From Vibrio neptunius (GTDB lineage Bacteria > Pseudomonadota > Gammaproteobacteria > Enterobacterales > Vibrionaceae): DNA of 64,000 bases. Below the pieces are notes generated by a model. It was not told where the DNA came from. It did not search any database and was given only the letters and a program-made list of their open reading frames with translations. The stretch spans positions 2,852,001-2,916,000 of the forward strand of contig CP079859.1 in the NCBI GenBank assembly GCA_019339365.1. Direction: 5' to 3'. The translations under genes were made by a program, and so were the position numbers. Positions 28,242-37,954 of this stretch are shown here, one piece after another (positions within the stretch are counted from its first letter, which is position 1; each line of letters starts with the position of its first letter).

Positions 28242-30186
28242 CGGTTACTCCTCGTGTATAATGTGTTTCCAACAATGTCAACATGTTCTGTTGATGTTTT
28301 TCTATTTCGTTGGCAGACCATTGGTTATCTGATTGCGTGTATGTTTCAAAAATATCTTTCAGCTTCAACGCGTCATAACGTGGCTTAGAATCGAAATCCG
28401 CTTTTTTCTTTGCTACCGTTTGGTTGCTGTATGACGAGTTTTCTCCCGGGCTTAGAAGCACTAAATTACCAAAAGCATTCAATGGACTCCTTTCAAGCTG
28501 ATGATGATACTCTTCATTTTGAGGGTGAACGTGCTCAACCGAGTTTTTCGAAGTAATCCGATAACGTTTTAACTTATCATCATTGGCTTTATCACCGTTT
28601 TTCCAGAGCAAGTATTCCAGCTTCTGAAACCAATAATGTTCGAATCGAGTTCCCAAAGAGCTTTTAAGATATATGGCTTGTTCTTCCCAAGGAATTGTTT
28701 GTGGCGATATCCCTGATGCAAGTTTAAAACTGGCTTCTTTTTGCGTTTCACGGGTAAGCGACATTTGATTATCGATGCGTTCCAGCAGCGTAACCACGTC
28801 TTCGTCTTTCGCTTTCGGCTCCGCAACCAACCGACTTAGAAACGCTGTCAACCAATACTGGGCTGAGCGATCACCGGTAAAGTTACGTACCGCTTGCAAC
28901 TGTGCCAATAAACCAAGTTCTTTGGCTTTACGGTTGATATAGGCTTTATTCTTACTGATCGAGGTTAAACGTAGCTGGGCATCTTCTCTGTCATCATGCT
29001 CAACCCATTTTACAACCCAGGTATCGAACTGATAACGAACCTGCCATAACAACTCTATAAACGATTTAATGGTTCGTTCATCTTGTTGTAGTAGCCGTTC
29101 AAAACACAACATCAGATTGCTAGCACGAATACGGGGGACAAGATCATCCCACAATTTCTGGGTACAAAAAATTCTGAGCGTATGAATCAACAGCAATTCA
29201 AAACTTATAATTGAACGGCAATAAACGGTCTCATCATCAAAATCATCGCTTTGATTTTCAGGTTGTTCAGGTTCAATATCAAAGTCCAACGATCCTGATG
29301 CTATCTCTGCAATTGACTTACCAACTCGTTGAACACTATTACTAGAACTGGCTAGAGGAAATCTCTCTGCCTGATAATTGGCAAGATCTGCATACTCCAG
29401 TTTTTGCCAGTCGGCACTTTTGAATATCTGTCTGAGATTGCGCTCAAAATAGTTATCGGTATGTTCGCAGGCTTGCCAAATACTGCTGTATATAGCTTTG
29501 TCAGTTGGAGTTTTAATGTGCTTGAACAGCTTGGCCTTCAATAAATCGACTGGTTCTAGCTGTATGCCACCAGTATTTAAGCTCGAAAACAAGCGATTAA
29601 GATCCATAGATGCTGGAACAATATTATTTACCCACTGCACTTGGTTAAAAATGTAGTCAGCAAAACCATGAATATCGAAGTCTGATTGCTCGGCCAACTT
29701 ATCGACTTGCTGCTTCAAAATCGTAAGGTTAGCTTCCAGATGTACTAAATACTCATCCTTACGAATATCTTCTTCACCGGGTTTCGTAATTTTGTCCAGT
29801 CCCGCGTAGCTGCCAAGCAAGTTACGCACTGACTCTCTGATTTCGAACGTTAACCTTGGATTTTCACCTTTGATACTCACATGAGCCAGCTGAGTCTCGA
29901 TACCTACTGCCTTGAAGGCAAGTGATAACAACATCAATGTTGTGGTTCTTTGCTGCCCATCGATCAGTTCATATTCGCTTTTATCACCATTTAACGCACT
30001 CAAGACGCTACCGATAAAGTAATGAGGCTCTTTAGCTAAATAAGCATCGCGAATGTCGTCAAATAACTTAATCACTTCTTCTTCACGCCAAACGTAAGGG
30101 CGCTGGTAGCAAGGAATAACGAAGCCCAAATCCTTTGTCGCTATGGTTTGTAATGAAAGCAGCTCTGTTTCAACCTTTGAACTCAT
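28231..30186 (-). CDS. DUF262-DUF1524 (GmrSD-like) nuclease
   Basis: A 651-aa protein. The N-terminal DUF262 domain has IPCYQRPYVW near residue 24 and the DGQQRTTT motif at 76-83, which belongs to a ParB/Srx-like NTP-handling fold. The C terminus has DUF1524 with VEHVHPQ near residue 550 and NLVLLSPGENSSYSN, the HNH-like signature of GmrD. Such fusions are related to the type IV restriction system GmrSD, which cuts modified DNA with NTP. The gene overlaps its neighbours on both sides (4 bp and 11 bp). Confidence 0.85.
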   Translation of the reverse strand: MSSKVETELLSLQTIATKDLGFVIPCYQRPYVWREEEVIKLFDDIRDAYLAKEPHYFIGSVLSALNGDKSEYELIDGQQRTTTLMLLSLAFKAVGIETQLAHVSIKGENPRLTFEIRESVRNLLGSYAGLDKITKPGEEDIRKDEYLVHLEANLTILKQQVDKLAEQSDFDIHGFADYIFNQVQWVNNIVPASMDLNRLFSSLNTGGIQLEPVDLLKAKLFKHIKTPTDKAIYSSIWQACEHTDNYFERNLRQIFKSADWQKLEYADLANYQAERFPLASSSNSVQRVGKSIAEIASGSLDFDIEPEQPENQSDDFDDETVYCRSIISFELLLIHTLRIFCTQKLWDDLVPRIRASNLMLCFERLLQQDERTIKSFIELLWQVRYQFDTWVVKWVEHDDREDAQLRLTSISKNKAYINRKAKELGLLAQLQAVRNFTGDRSAQYWLTAFLSRLVAEPKAKDEDVVTLLERIDNQMSLTRETQKEASFKLASGISPQTIPWEEQAIYLKSSLGTRFEHYWFQKLEYLLWKNGDKANDDKLKRYRITSKNSVEHVHPQNEEYHHQLERSPLNAFGNLVLLSPGENSSYSNQTVAKKKADFDSKPRYDALKLKDIFETYTQSDNQWSANEIEKHQQNMLTLLETHYTRGVTDGQ

Positions 30187-30476
30187 GCCGCCTCCGTCAT
30201 TTCAGTGATATTACGGGTTAATAAGTTAGCAAATGAAGACGCGTACTGTTCTGCTGACAGCCCCAGCTGGAAATGCTTAGTCACTTCTGCAATAAAGCGT
30301 TTCTTAACACTATTGGTATCGAATTCTAAATTGCTAGGATCGACGACCAAATCAAACGCATCAAAAAAGGCAAAGCACTGCTTAGGCGTATAGCTCAAAG
30401 CAATCCAGTCCAAAACGGGATAGTCCTTCACAAAACTTGAAATTGAATTTTCTCTTACCGCTTTCTGATTACTCAC
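30183..30476 (-). CDS. Unknown small protein between two DUF262 genes
   Basis: A 97-aa soluble protein, start ATG overlapping the upstream gene by 8 bp, stop overlapping the downstream gene by 4 bp. No domain recognised. The tight packing indicates a dedicated partner of one of the DUF262 proteins. Confidence 0.6.
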   Translation of the reverse strand: MSNQKAVRENSISSFVKDYPVLDWIALSYTPKQCFAFFDAFDLVVDPSNLEFDTNSVKKRFIAEVTKHFQLGLSAEQYASSFANLLTRNITEMTEAA

Positions 30477-31560
30477 TCTGCGGGAGTAAACGACTCTGAA
30501 TAATTTTTTTCGCTGCCAACTCTAACTGGTATTCTCCAAACTGGCTGATGTACATCATCAGGCACGCTTCATAGAGACCTTGTAAATAGCCACAGCCTTC
30601 TAACCCTTTAAGCCAGCAAATAAAGTGGTTGTAACCTTCTTGATGGGGCAACGTCGGGTTAACCCAGTATTGCTGATATAGGTTTTGGAAATACGCCAGG
30701 TAACGAATAGTGTTGATACCCGCATTAAGCGGCTGCCTGACTTCATACCCCTGTTGTGCGGCTTGTTGGACAACGTCGCCACCAATCCCAGTTAACCGCA
30801 GTACTTGACCATAAGCAATGTCACCACCTTCGGTTGTTTGTTCACCAAGTTCGGAGACAATTTGATCCCTCACCACTTTTGTCTGCTGATGTGGTGCGAG
30901 TTCTCTCATATTCAGCTGTTGCCAATAACGCCCTTTTAAAAGGGATTTGACTGAGTTGTCTAATTTACCCAACCCTTCCCATTGGAGCGCAAATCTTGAT
31001 TGATGAACCTTCGGAACGGCTCTTAAGTGATGAGCTTTGATAATATCAGGGCCACCAAGTCTCACGCCGCCAGTGTTCTGCGTTTCAAAAAAGCGGTACG
31101 CATCATCCTCTGATTCAGTGACCACCAATGAAAACTGAATACGCTCAAAATTGATAAGCTTCGCCCACTTGGATTTACGATCTGCTAACCAATCAAGATT
31201 TGTCTTAATTTGTTGTTGGCTAAGGGGAGATTCAAAACGTAGATCAAGCAGTTGGTGCTGTTGAGATAGAAAACTGAATAGCGCTAACGTAGTAATACGC
31301 TGTTGACCATCGATAATTTTCAGCTGTTGTTCATCGTGGTGAAGAATAAGACTACCCAAATAATACGGTAGCTCACTATTCTTATGAAAATGTTCTCTTA
31401 AATCTTCTAACAGGCTATCAATTTGCTGACTTTCCCAGCAATAAGGGCGCTGGTATTCAGGGATGACTAACGTTCCAGTAAGTGGCTTGCCATTACTCGC
31501 CTGTATTTTTTGGCCTTCAAAAAGTTGTTGTGCTGAACAAGTTGCGACACTTACCGTCAT
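30469..31560 (-). CDS. DUF262 domain protein (GmrS-like, no DUF1524)
   Basis: A 363-aa protein with IPEYQRPYCW near residue 33 and IIDGQQRITT near 84, the DUF262 hallmarks. Unlike its neighbour at 28231 it ends without the HNH-like DUF1524 part, so it may act as a regulatory or NTP-sensing subunit. It overlaps the DUF4268 gene by 4 bp and the small 97-aa gene by 8 bp. Confidence 0.8.
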   Translation of the reverse strand: MTVSVATCSAQQLFEGQKIQASNGKPLTGTLVIPEYQRPYCWESQQIDSLLEDLREHFHKNSELPYYLGSLILHHDEQQLKIIDGQQRITTLALFSFLSQQHQLLDLRFESPLSQQQIKTNLDWLADRKSKWAKLINFERIQFSLVVTESEDDAYRFFETQNTGGVRLGGPDIIKAHHLRAVPKVHQSRFALQWEGLGKLDNSVKSLLKGRYWQQLNMRELAPHQQTKVVRDQIVSELGEQTTEGGDIAYGQVLRLTGIGGDVVQQAAQQGYEVRQPLNAGINTIRYLAYFQNLYQQYWVNPTLPHQEGYNHFICWLKGLEGCGYLQGLYEACLMMYISQFGEYQLELAAKKIIQSRLLPQSE

Positions 31561-32720
31561 TTCACATCCTTATGTTTTAATCTTTCAGAAGCTTGCAGAA
31601 GTGATGCCTTAAGTGCCTTTTCCAGTTTAACCATATGCTCAAGATGCCAGGTAATATGATCATGCCAAATGTCTTTGTTAAAGCCTTCCACTTTACAGGA
31701 GAACTGGATTCGAGATTGTTTCTTGTCATCTAGACGAAGCCACTCAAGAGGTTCTCCAAATGCAGAATCAATCTGATCTTTTTGTTCGAACAATTGATCA
31801 AATAACCATTTGTTTTCTTCACCGTTGCTACGACTTAACCACAACTCAACACGAAGTTCCTTTTGATTAAAAATCAGGCTGAACGGGCAACCGGTTACAC
31901 CGGAACCAGCGCAGAGCCAGTGATCTTTGGTTGTGCTGATATTGTCATACAGGTTGCAATCACTCTTTTGAAACACTTCTAAAGCCTTTTCCCAATACTC
32001 TCGCCTTACCGAGTGACGATTCTTCAAAACCACTTCTGTGGTTTTTTCTTCCGCTTCTTTGGCATTGATGCCAATCATCAGCTCTTTAGCTTCTGGGGTA
32101 GGAATGATTTGGTCGATATTGATAAGAAGCTGCTCATCAAGGGCATAAGGGGTAACTTTAAAGCACTGGATGCTTAGCCCTTGCCCAAGCAACCACAACG
32201 CAGTACTGGTCACCTCTTTACGGAAATTGGCTGCCACTAACATCAGGCGCTGGCTGTTGCCGAGGTTAAGTTTAATTTCATCCAAATCTGGGGCATCTAA
32301 GAATTCACAGATACGCTGCACTGCGTTTTGTGGCTGGTTTAATAAATCACGTTCACCTTGCAGCGGTTCATACCGGTCCAAATACTGCTGATAAATATCA
32401 ACAATCTGCCCCTTAGTCAGGCTGGCACAGTAAGAAGCGTACTTAAGTGCCTGCCAAACCACATCACGACCGGAGTCATCAAGTTTGTTCTCGATAATGA
32501 CCAGATTGCCATCTTTATCCAGAGCCAATAAGTCAAGGCGTTCACGGGTATCATCAAAGCCATCGAACTCTTTTTGAATAATAAGGAGTTCTTCCCCTAA
32601 TGCATCCGGCTGATGGGCCAACCACTCCTGAAGATGTTTGCGCTCAGAGAAGCCTAGCTCACTGAACTTCTTAGTTTTTACCGGACTGATGCGATTAGTT
32701 TGATGATTGACCGTAAACAT
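31557..32720 (-). CDS. DUF4268 protein with PD-(D/E)XK-type N terminus
   Basis: A 387-aa protein. The N-terminal ~150 residues look like a NucS/PD-(D/E)XK nuclease: Asp 63 in RERLDLLALD, Glu 77-Asn-Lys 79 in VIIENKL, then VWQALKYASY. The C-terminal part (about 230-375) matches DUF4268, often found next to restriction genes. It starts with a strong AAAGGAGG site, 10 bp after hsdS. Function in the operon is unknown; an accessory nuclease is the likeliest reading. Confidence 0.75.
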   Translation of the reverse strand: MFTVNHQTNRISPVKTKKFSELGFSERKHLQEWLAHQPDALGEELLIIQKEFDGFDDTRERLDLLALDKDGNLVIIENKLDDSGRDVVWQALKYASYCASLTKGQIVDIYQQYLDRYEPLQGERDLLNQPQNAVQRICEFLDAPDLDEIKLNLGNSQRLMLVAANFRKEVTSTALWLLGQGLSIQCFKVTPYALDEQLLINIDQIIPTPEAKELMIGINAKEAEEKTTEVVLKNRHSVRREYWEKALEVFQKSDCNLYDNISTTKDHWLCAGSGVTGCPFSLIFNQKELRVELWLSRSNGEENKWLFDQLFEQKDQIDSAFGEPLEWLRLDDKKQSRIQFSCKVEGFNKDIWHDHITWHLEHMVKLEKALKASLLQASERLKHKDVK

Positions 32721-32730
32721 AGCGCCTCCT

Positions 32731-34080
32731 TTAGTCTTCTACCATTTCAGGCGTTATTTTGATTTTTCCGGTAACTACAGAATTAATTAAAGAAGTTTTA
32801 AACTCTGTAAGCTTAACTATCTGCTCATCCTGAACTTTGACTGCTTCATCAATAAGTTTTGTTTGTTCATCTAAATAAGAAATAATTTCATTCTGTTCAT
32901 CTATAGGTGGATATCCTATCTTCATGGCAAACAGCATATGACCATAGAAACGCAATCGAGAAGAGTGAAGACCAGTAGAAACTTTGTTGTAGTACTCAAC
33001 ATATTTGGTACTTTTTAGTAGGTACTCCAAATAAACCGGATTGAAAGTATCTTTCACTTTTTGTCTATAAACACCATACGATGGGCTAACGATACCTACT
33101 TGATTAGATACGCCCAAAGCTCCCATCCATGCCCACATAATATTAATAACTAAATCATTTTCTCTGCATAGCTTGGAGCCTGAGTAATCTTCGGCCATAA
33201 ACATGTTTACATTTTTTTCAGAACGCGGGGTTACGCCTGTCATATGAGAAACCGACAATAACTCTTCATCACCAGTTTTCGAGCGTTCATCAACTTCATC
33301 GAAAATATACTTAGCCCGTTTTACTTCCCAGTGTTCGGGAATCACACCAATCCAATCTATACCCGAATCTCTCATTGATAGGTTTTGATAAATACCTTCC
33401 GTAACGGCATTCTGAATGACAATCTTTTTCTGCTCTTTTAAAAGGCACACTTGTTTTTCTTTGATAGCAATAGCTTTATCAAGTAGCTTTATTTTTCTAT
33501 CTAAGTATTTAACTATTAGCTCTTGCTCTTTTTCATCTGCAAACCAAACTTTTGTACCCTTCAAAATATTCTGCGTTATACTGAATACTTTGACACCTTT
33601 TACAGCTCTGCGAACTTGTAGTCGAAAAGCCATCGATTCTAGAACATAAGCCAAATACCTTTCATTTAGCTCCATTTTCAAACGAGCTATTAACGTATGG
33701 TACCCAGCAAAAACTTGAGCATCTGCTTTTAGATAAGTGAAATTTCCTGAACCATCAAAATCCTCAGAAGTATCTGCAAAGATAAAATCCCCACGTTTCA
33801 GTAGAGACTTTTCATTTTTATGTAAATACTCCTCATCCACACATTTTAATGAATGAACACTGGGATCAAGTTCAAATCCATACTTGGAATGTATCTCCCC
33901 ATAATTTATGCAAGAAATACCATCATCCTGTAGATTTTCTTTTGTTATATTTAGCCCTTTGCCAAATTTAAAAACGTCATGAAAACGAGCGATATTCCAA
34001 TGCGATGGTATTGCCCCAAGCGTGTCAACTCCAGAACACTTAAAAGATTCATATTTAGGCATTTCAGTAATACTTTCCAT
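32731..34080 (-). CDS. hsdS: Type I restriction-modification specificity subunit (HsdS)
   Basis: A 449-aa protein with two target-recognition domains. The first starts at IPSHWNIARFHDVF (about 24), the second at IPEHWEVKRAKYIF (about 247). Each is followed by the conserved helical spacer (LDRKIKLLDKAIAIKEKQ near 190 and LDEQTKLIDEAVKVQDEQ near 405). It fixes the bipartite DNA target of both methylation and cleavage. AAGGGG precedes the ATG. It lies 9 bp after hsdM. Confidence 0.93.
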   Translation of the reverse strand: MESITEMPKYESFKCSGVDTLGAIPSHWNIARFHDVFKFGKGLNITKENLQDDGISCINYGEIHSKYGFELDPSVHSLKCVDEEYLHKNEKSLLKRGDFIFADTSEDFDGSGNFTYLKADAQVFAGYHTLIARLKMELNERYLAYVLESMAFRLQVRRAVKGVKVFSITQNILKGTKVWFADEKEQELIVKYLDRKIKLLDKAIAIKEKQVCLLKEQKKIVIQNAVTEGIYQNLSMRDSGIDWIGVIPEHWEVKRAKYIFDEVDERSKTGDEELLSVSHMTGVTPRSEKNVNMFMAEDYSGSKLCRENDLVINIMWAWMGALGVSNQVGIVSPSYGVYRQKVKDTFNPVYLEYLLKSTKYVEYYNKVSTGLHSSRLRFYGHMLFAMKIGYPPIDEQNEIISYLDEQTKLIDEAVKVQDEQIVKLTEFKTSLINSVVTGKIKITPEMVED

Positions 34081-34089
34081 ATTAGCCCC

Positions 34090-36528
34090 TTATTCCTGAA
34101 CCTTATCAACACAACTAACGTATTCTTTTGACACGCCAAGGATCTGAGCAATTAAACCTTCAGCTTTTTGCTCAAGATTAATAATGTCATTGGCAACGTT
34201 ATCAAGGTTGCGTAGTTTCTTATGGCGATAGAAATATTTGTTAAAATTGATCTCACAACCAATTTTGACTGTCTCTAAATTGATCCAAGCTTCTGTTATA
34301 TTTGGTTTTACTTCATCAAGGAAGTATTGGTAGATACTCTGCTTAAGAGGCACAGATTCACTATCACGTAGATCAGAGCTACTTTCGTAAGTCGTAAATT
34401 CGTATTTTTTTCCGGTTGAGTAATAACCAAAGTCAGGTAAATCTGCTTCTTCACATTCATAACGTTCGAGTAAATCTTGCAGTTTTTCATCATTCAGTTT
34501 TACAACTTTCTTTACTACTTTTGCGGCATTCTCGTCATACCAACTTACGGCATTTAAAATGGCATTCTTCTCTGAAGCTGATAGCTTCACTTTGCTCGCT
34601 TTAAGCTCTTGTTCAACCTGTAATTTGAACACGTTGTAATCATCGAACTCATCACTACCAATCGCGTCCATCAACTGTTCTGCCGTTTCAACCAACGCTT
34701 TAAGCGATAGCCAGTATTTAACATCCAGTAGTTTGGTCTGTGCTTTTTTATTAAGGTTAATGTCGTTATCTTCACACCAAGCAGCTATCGATTTTTTCTT
34801 CGATTTTAAGAAACTGTGTTTCTGGTCATCGCCGTAACCTTTGGTGGCATACACTTTGTCACCATATTCAGAATACAGATACTTCATTACCTCAGACAGT
34901 TGCTTATCAAAACGCAATGTGGCAATTGCTTCTTGAGTAAATTTCGCTTTACGACGATCGGGGCGCTCGATAGTCACTTTGTAATAACCAAAGTCCTCAT
35001 TATCAAATACCTGACTGGCAATACCGATAGGATCGTTATTCTCATCTAACTGACGTTCAACCGCAGCACACCTCAGATAAATTTGAGTGATTTCATCGAT
35101 CTGTTCTGGTGAAAATTCACAGTTTTTCTCCCCCAGATTTTTACGCAGTTTCCGGAAGAGTAAGCTTGCATCGATGAGTTGTATTTGACCTTTACGATTA
35201 TCCGGTTTGTTATTATTTAATAACCAGATATAAGTAGTAATACCCGTGTTGTAGAACAGGTTGTTTGGCAACTGAACAATAGCATCTAACATATCATTTT
35301 CAATGATATAGCGGCGGACGTTACTTTCACCTCCCCCTGCATCACCGGTAAACAAACTTGAGCCATTGTGGACAGAGGCTATACGAGAGCCGATCTGAGT
35401 TTCAGTTGACGATGGTTCTTTCATCTTATTAACCATCTCCATCAAAAACAGTAATTGACCGTCACTAGAACGGGGGATAGCGTCTTGTTCTGCTTCGTTA
35501 CCCCAGAAATCTTTCAGTTTGACTTTAAAGCGAGGATCAATCACATCCTTACCATCTTTGATGTACTTCTGCTCAGACGACCAGCTTTTACCATAAGGTG
35601 GGTTAGACAGCATAAAATCAAACTTCATCCCCGAGAACTCATCCGTTGAAAGCGTTGAACCCACTTTAATGTTTTCCGGGTTGTTGTTTTTAATCATCAT
35701 ATCCGACTTACAAATGGCATAAGTCTCATCGTTGATTTCTTTACCATATAGATAAATATCACGATTAGCCCCAAGGCTTGGGTACTTCTCTTCAATAAAC
35801 TTCTGCGACTCAGTCAACATACCGCCACTACCACAGGCTGGGTCATAAACCGTCATTACACCAGGAAGTTTATCTTTGATTGGGTCGAATACTAGGTGAG
35901 TCATCAGTTCAATCACTTCACGTGGGGTAAAGTGTTCCCCGGCTTCTTCGTTGTTTTCTTCGTTAAACTTACGGATAAGTTCTTCGAACACATAACCCAT
36001 TCCCAAGTTACTCAGCGCTGGTAACTTGTAACCGTCAGGATCAACCGCTTCATTTGGAGTTAGGTTAATGTATGGAGAAACAAATTTCTCAACGACATCC
36101 AGCAGTACTTGCTTGGACGCCATATGGCGGATCTGTGCTTTCAAATTAAAGCATTCGATAATCTCTTTAACGTTATCGCTAAAACCCAGTAAGTATTCTT
36201 CAAAGTTCGCTAGGAGGATTTGCTGGTTGTTCGTTGCTGCGTTATATAAGCTTCTCAGTGTCCATTTCGACGTGTTGTAAAACACAAAGCCTGACGCATC
36301 ACGTAATGGGTCGCCATCCAGATCCACCGCATTCATTTCTTCTTTTTGGAAACGAACTTCTTCTAGTACAGCGTCTTTACTAGGTTCAAGCAGCGTATCT
36401 AAACGTCTTAATACCACCATAGGCAAAATGACATCGCGGTACTTACCCCGAACATAAACGTCACGCAGACAATCGTCGGCGATATTCCAGATAAATGAGA
36501 CAAGTTTATTATGTACGCTGTGGTCCAT
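34090..36528 (-). CDS. hsdM: Type I restriction-modification methyltransferase (HsdM)
   Basis: An 812-aa N6-adenine methyltransferase. The N-terminal helical domain is followed by the SAM motif YDPACGSGGML (Asp 229 on) and the catalytic motif NPPY (residues 309-312). The long C-terminal part contains helical regions for HsdS contact. The protein is longer than the typical ~500-aa HsdM but matches the long subclass. AGGA precedes the ATG at 7 nt. It follows the WYL regulator by 57 bp on the same strand. Confidence 0.95.
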   Translation of the reverse strand: MDHSVHNKLVSFIWNIADDCLRDVYVRGKYRDVILPMVVLRRLDTLLEPSKDAVLEEVRFQKEEMNAVDLDGDPLRDASGFVFYNTSKWTLRSLYNAATNNQQILLANFEEYLLGFSDNVKEIIECFNLKAQIRHMASKQVLLDVVEKFVSPYINLTPNEAVDPDGYKLPALSNLGMGYVFEELIRKFNEENNEEAGEHFTPREVIELMTHLVFDPIKDKLPGVMTVYDPACGSGGMLTESQKFIEEKYPSLGANRDIYLYGKEINDETYAICKSDMMIKNNNPENIKVGSTLSTDEFSGMKFDFMLSNPPYGKSWSSEQKYIKDGKDVIDPRFKVKLKDFWGNEAEQDAIPRSSDGQLLFLMEMVNKMKEPSSTETQIGSRIASVHNGSSLFTGDAGGGESNVRRYIIENDMLDAIVQLPNNLFYNTGITTYIWLLNNNKPDNRKGQIQLIDASLLFRKLRKNLGEKNCEFSPEQIDEITQIYLRCAAVERQLDENNDPIGIASQVFDNEDFGYYKVTIERPDRRKAKFTQEAIATLRFDKQLSEVMKYLYSEYGDKVYATKGYGDDQKHSFLKSKKKSIAAWCEDNDINLNKKAQTKLLDVKYWLSLKALVETAEQLMDAIGSDEFDDYNVFKLQVEQELKASKVKLSASEKNAILNAVSWYDENAAKVVKKVVKLNDEKLQDLLERYECEEADLPDFGYYSTGKKYEFTTYESSSDLRDSESVPLKQSIYQYFLDEVKPNITEAWINLETVKIGCEINFNKYFYRHKKLRNLDNVANDIINLEQKAEGLIAQILGVSKEYVSCVDKVQE

Positions 36529-36585
36529 CTGTTTATCCTAATTCTGTTGAGCGTATGGCTCGAAATTCTTCTTGTTGTGAGTTCG

Positions 36586-37476
36586 TTATGCCTTAGGGGC
36601 AATATCGAGCTCCGCAATATCTTTTAACTGGCTGGCATTACGCAGCCACAATAAATGTTCTCGCCCTGTCAGGCTGTGATCTTCCGTACAATCAACATTC
36701 CAGTAACGCAGATAATAGCCAGCAAGTGGAAGTCTTAACTTAATGCTGCGATGCCAATCCGGTGAGGATTCCATAGAGAAATCCAGGGCAATAGCCTGAT
36801 GGGATGATTGCGATGGATGGGGGACTAACTCAAGTTCAACCGACTGATTCCAACTATCATCACTTTCTCTCAGTTCACTTTGTAAAACTTGTTCTTCTAG
36901 ATTTTCAACCTGAGTAAACCGAGTACAGACAAAGTCACGAAACTGATTATGTTTGCGGTCAAATGCTCTGACATGCCAACGTTGTCCATTATTAACCAGA
37001 GTATGCGGTACGATAATGCGTTGTGTCTCACCTGAACTTAAAGACCAATAAGTTACTTGAATCGGTTGCTGATGGACAATACCGCGCATTAGTCCGGCGA
37101 CAATATCACTGTTCGGATTGAGTTGACTGAAAGACTGAATGCAAACATCAGAGGGCTTAACAGGCATAGAGATACCGTCACCAAAACCTTCCACTAAACG
37201 TTGTAGTATCGCACTGCTATTATGCTCAAAAAGTGGCTGAAATTGTTCTGTACGGTAGTAACGCTTGTCTTCATGCTTGAGGACCAGATTATCCGGCATT
37301 AACTCACGATAGAGAGTAAAGTCACGAGAACACGACGCCAGTCCGGTTTTAAAATGCTGGATCAGGTCTGTTCTTGCAACATCACCAAAGTACTGCAAGC
37401 AAAAGTCTATAAAAGCCAAGCGCTCTTTTTGCGCGTAGCTTAAATCCTCTAAAGCTTTATTTCTCTGAAATCCCAT
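36586..37476 (-). CDS. WYL-domain transcriptional regulator (BrxR/CapW type)
   Basis: A 296-aa regulator: N-terminal winged helix (LAFIDFCLQYFGDVARTDLIQHF, about 16-45), then a WYL domain (ITVTYWSLSSGETQRIIVPHTLV.. region, about 145-215) and a WCX-like C terminus. The start at 37476 is chosen over one 20 codons upstream since AAGG lies 6 nt ahead. Proteins of this type repress defence operons (BrxR, CapW) and sense a nucleic-acid or nucleotide signal. First gene of the minus-strand restriction operon, so it likely regulates it and itself. Confidence 0.85.
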   Translation of the reverse strand: MGFQRNKALEDLSYAQKERLAFIDFCLQYFGDVARTDLIQHFKTGLASCSRDFTLYRELMPDNLVLKHEDKRYYRTEQFQPLFEHNSSAILQRLVEGFGDGISMPVKPSDVCIQSFSQLNPNSDIVAGLMRGIVHQQPIQVTYWSLSSGETQRIIVPHTLVNNGQRWHVRAFDRKHNQFRDFVCTRFTQVENLEEQVLQSELRESDDSWNQSVELELVPHPSQSSHQAIALDFSMESSPDWHRSIKLRLPLAGYYLRYWNVDCTEDHSLTGREHLLWLRNASQLKDIAELDIAPKA

Positions 37477-37624
37477 TCCATACCTTGATACTTGCAACTT
37501 GGTTGATATATTAAGGCATGCAACCGATAGGTACAATCATTTTGATAGGATGGTTTTGATATTATCTGTGTCAGTTCAAAAAACAGGCTGTACTGATGTT
37601 TTCACAATACAAAAAAGGCAAGTC

Positions 37625-37920
37625 ATGAAAGTTTACCTAGATGACGAACGACCAACTCCGAAGGATGGCACCGAGTCTACTGGCCTGAAGAAGCTATTAC
37701 ATTACTCAAGCAAGGGACGGTAACTGAAATCAGCCTTCATCAAGATCTTGGTGATGATGAACACGACACTGGCTATGATGCGCTTTTATGGATTGAAGAG
37801 GCAGTTGCAACGCAAAGTTTTCAACCACCTATAATACTGTTTCACAGAGCTAACTCGTCTGCGAGAACGAAAGTGGAGTTCGGTATCGTGAATATCAAGC
37901 GTTTAAGTATGTTAGCTTGA
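37625..37920 (+). CDS. Cyclic-phosphate processing receiver-like protein (frameshifted)
   Basis: A 98-aa receiver-fold protein opening MKVYLDDERPTP. One G is missing at 37660 (CCG AA instead of CCG GAA); restoring it gives PTPEGWHRVYWPEEAI and a clean frame to the TGA at 37918-37920. Family members usually have SLDHDLGDD; here it reads SLHQDLGDD, so one acidic residue is changed and the active site may be altered. The end keeps HRANSSARTKVEFGI. It is the only rightward gene between two leftward operons. It may be a partly decayed gene. Confidence 0.65.
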
Positions 37921-37954
37921 ACTAATAGAAAAATGGCAAAACATACTCTATTTA

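Noticed and set aside
24019..37476. BREX or DISARM system suggested by the WYL regulator and methylase
   Set aside because: No PglZ, BrxC, BrxL or DISARM helicase/phospholipase-D genes; HsdM, HsdS and HsdR are clear type I subunits.
37501..37525. GGTTG-N15-CAACC upstream of the WYL regulator as its operator
   Set aside because: The arms are only 5 bp and the spacing is wide; such matches arise by chance in this AT-rich stretch. Not listed as a site.
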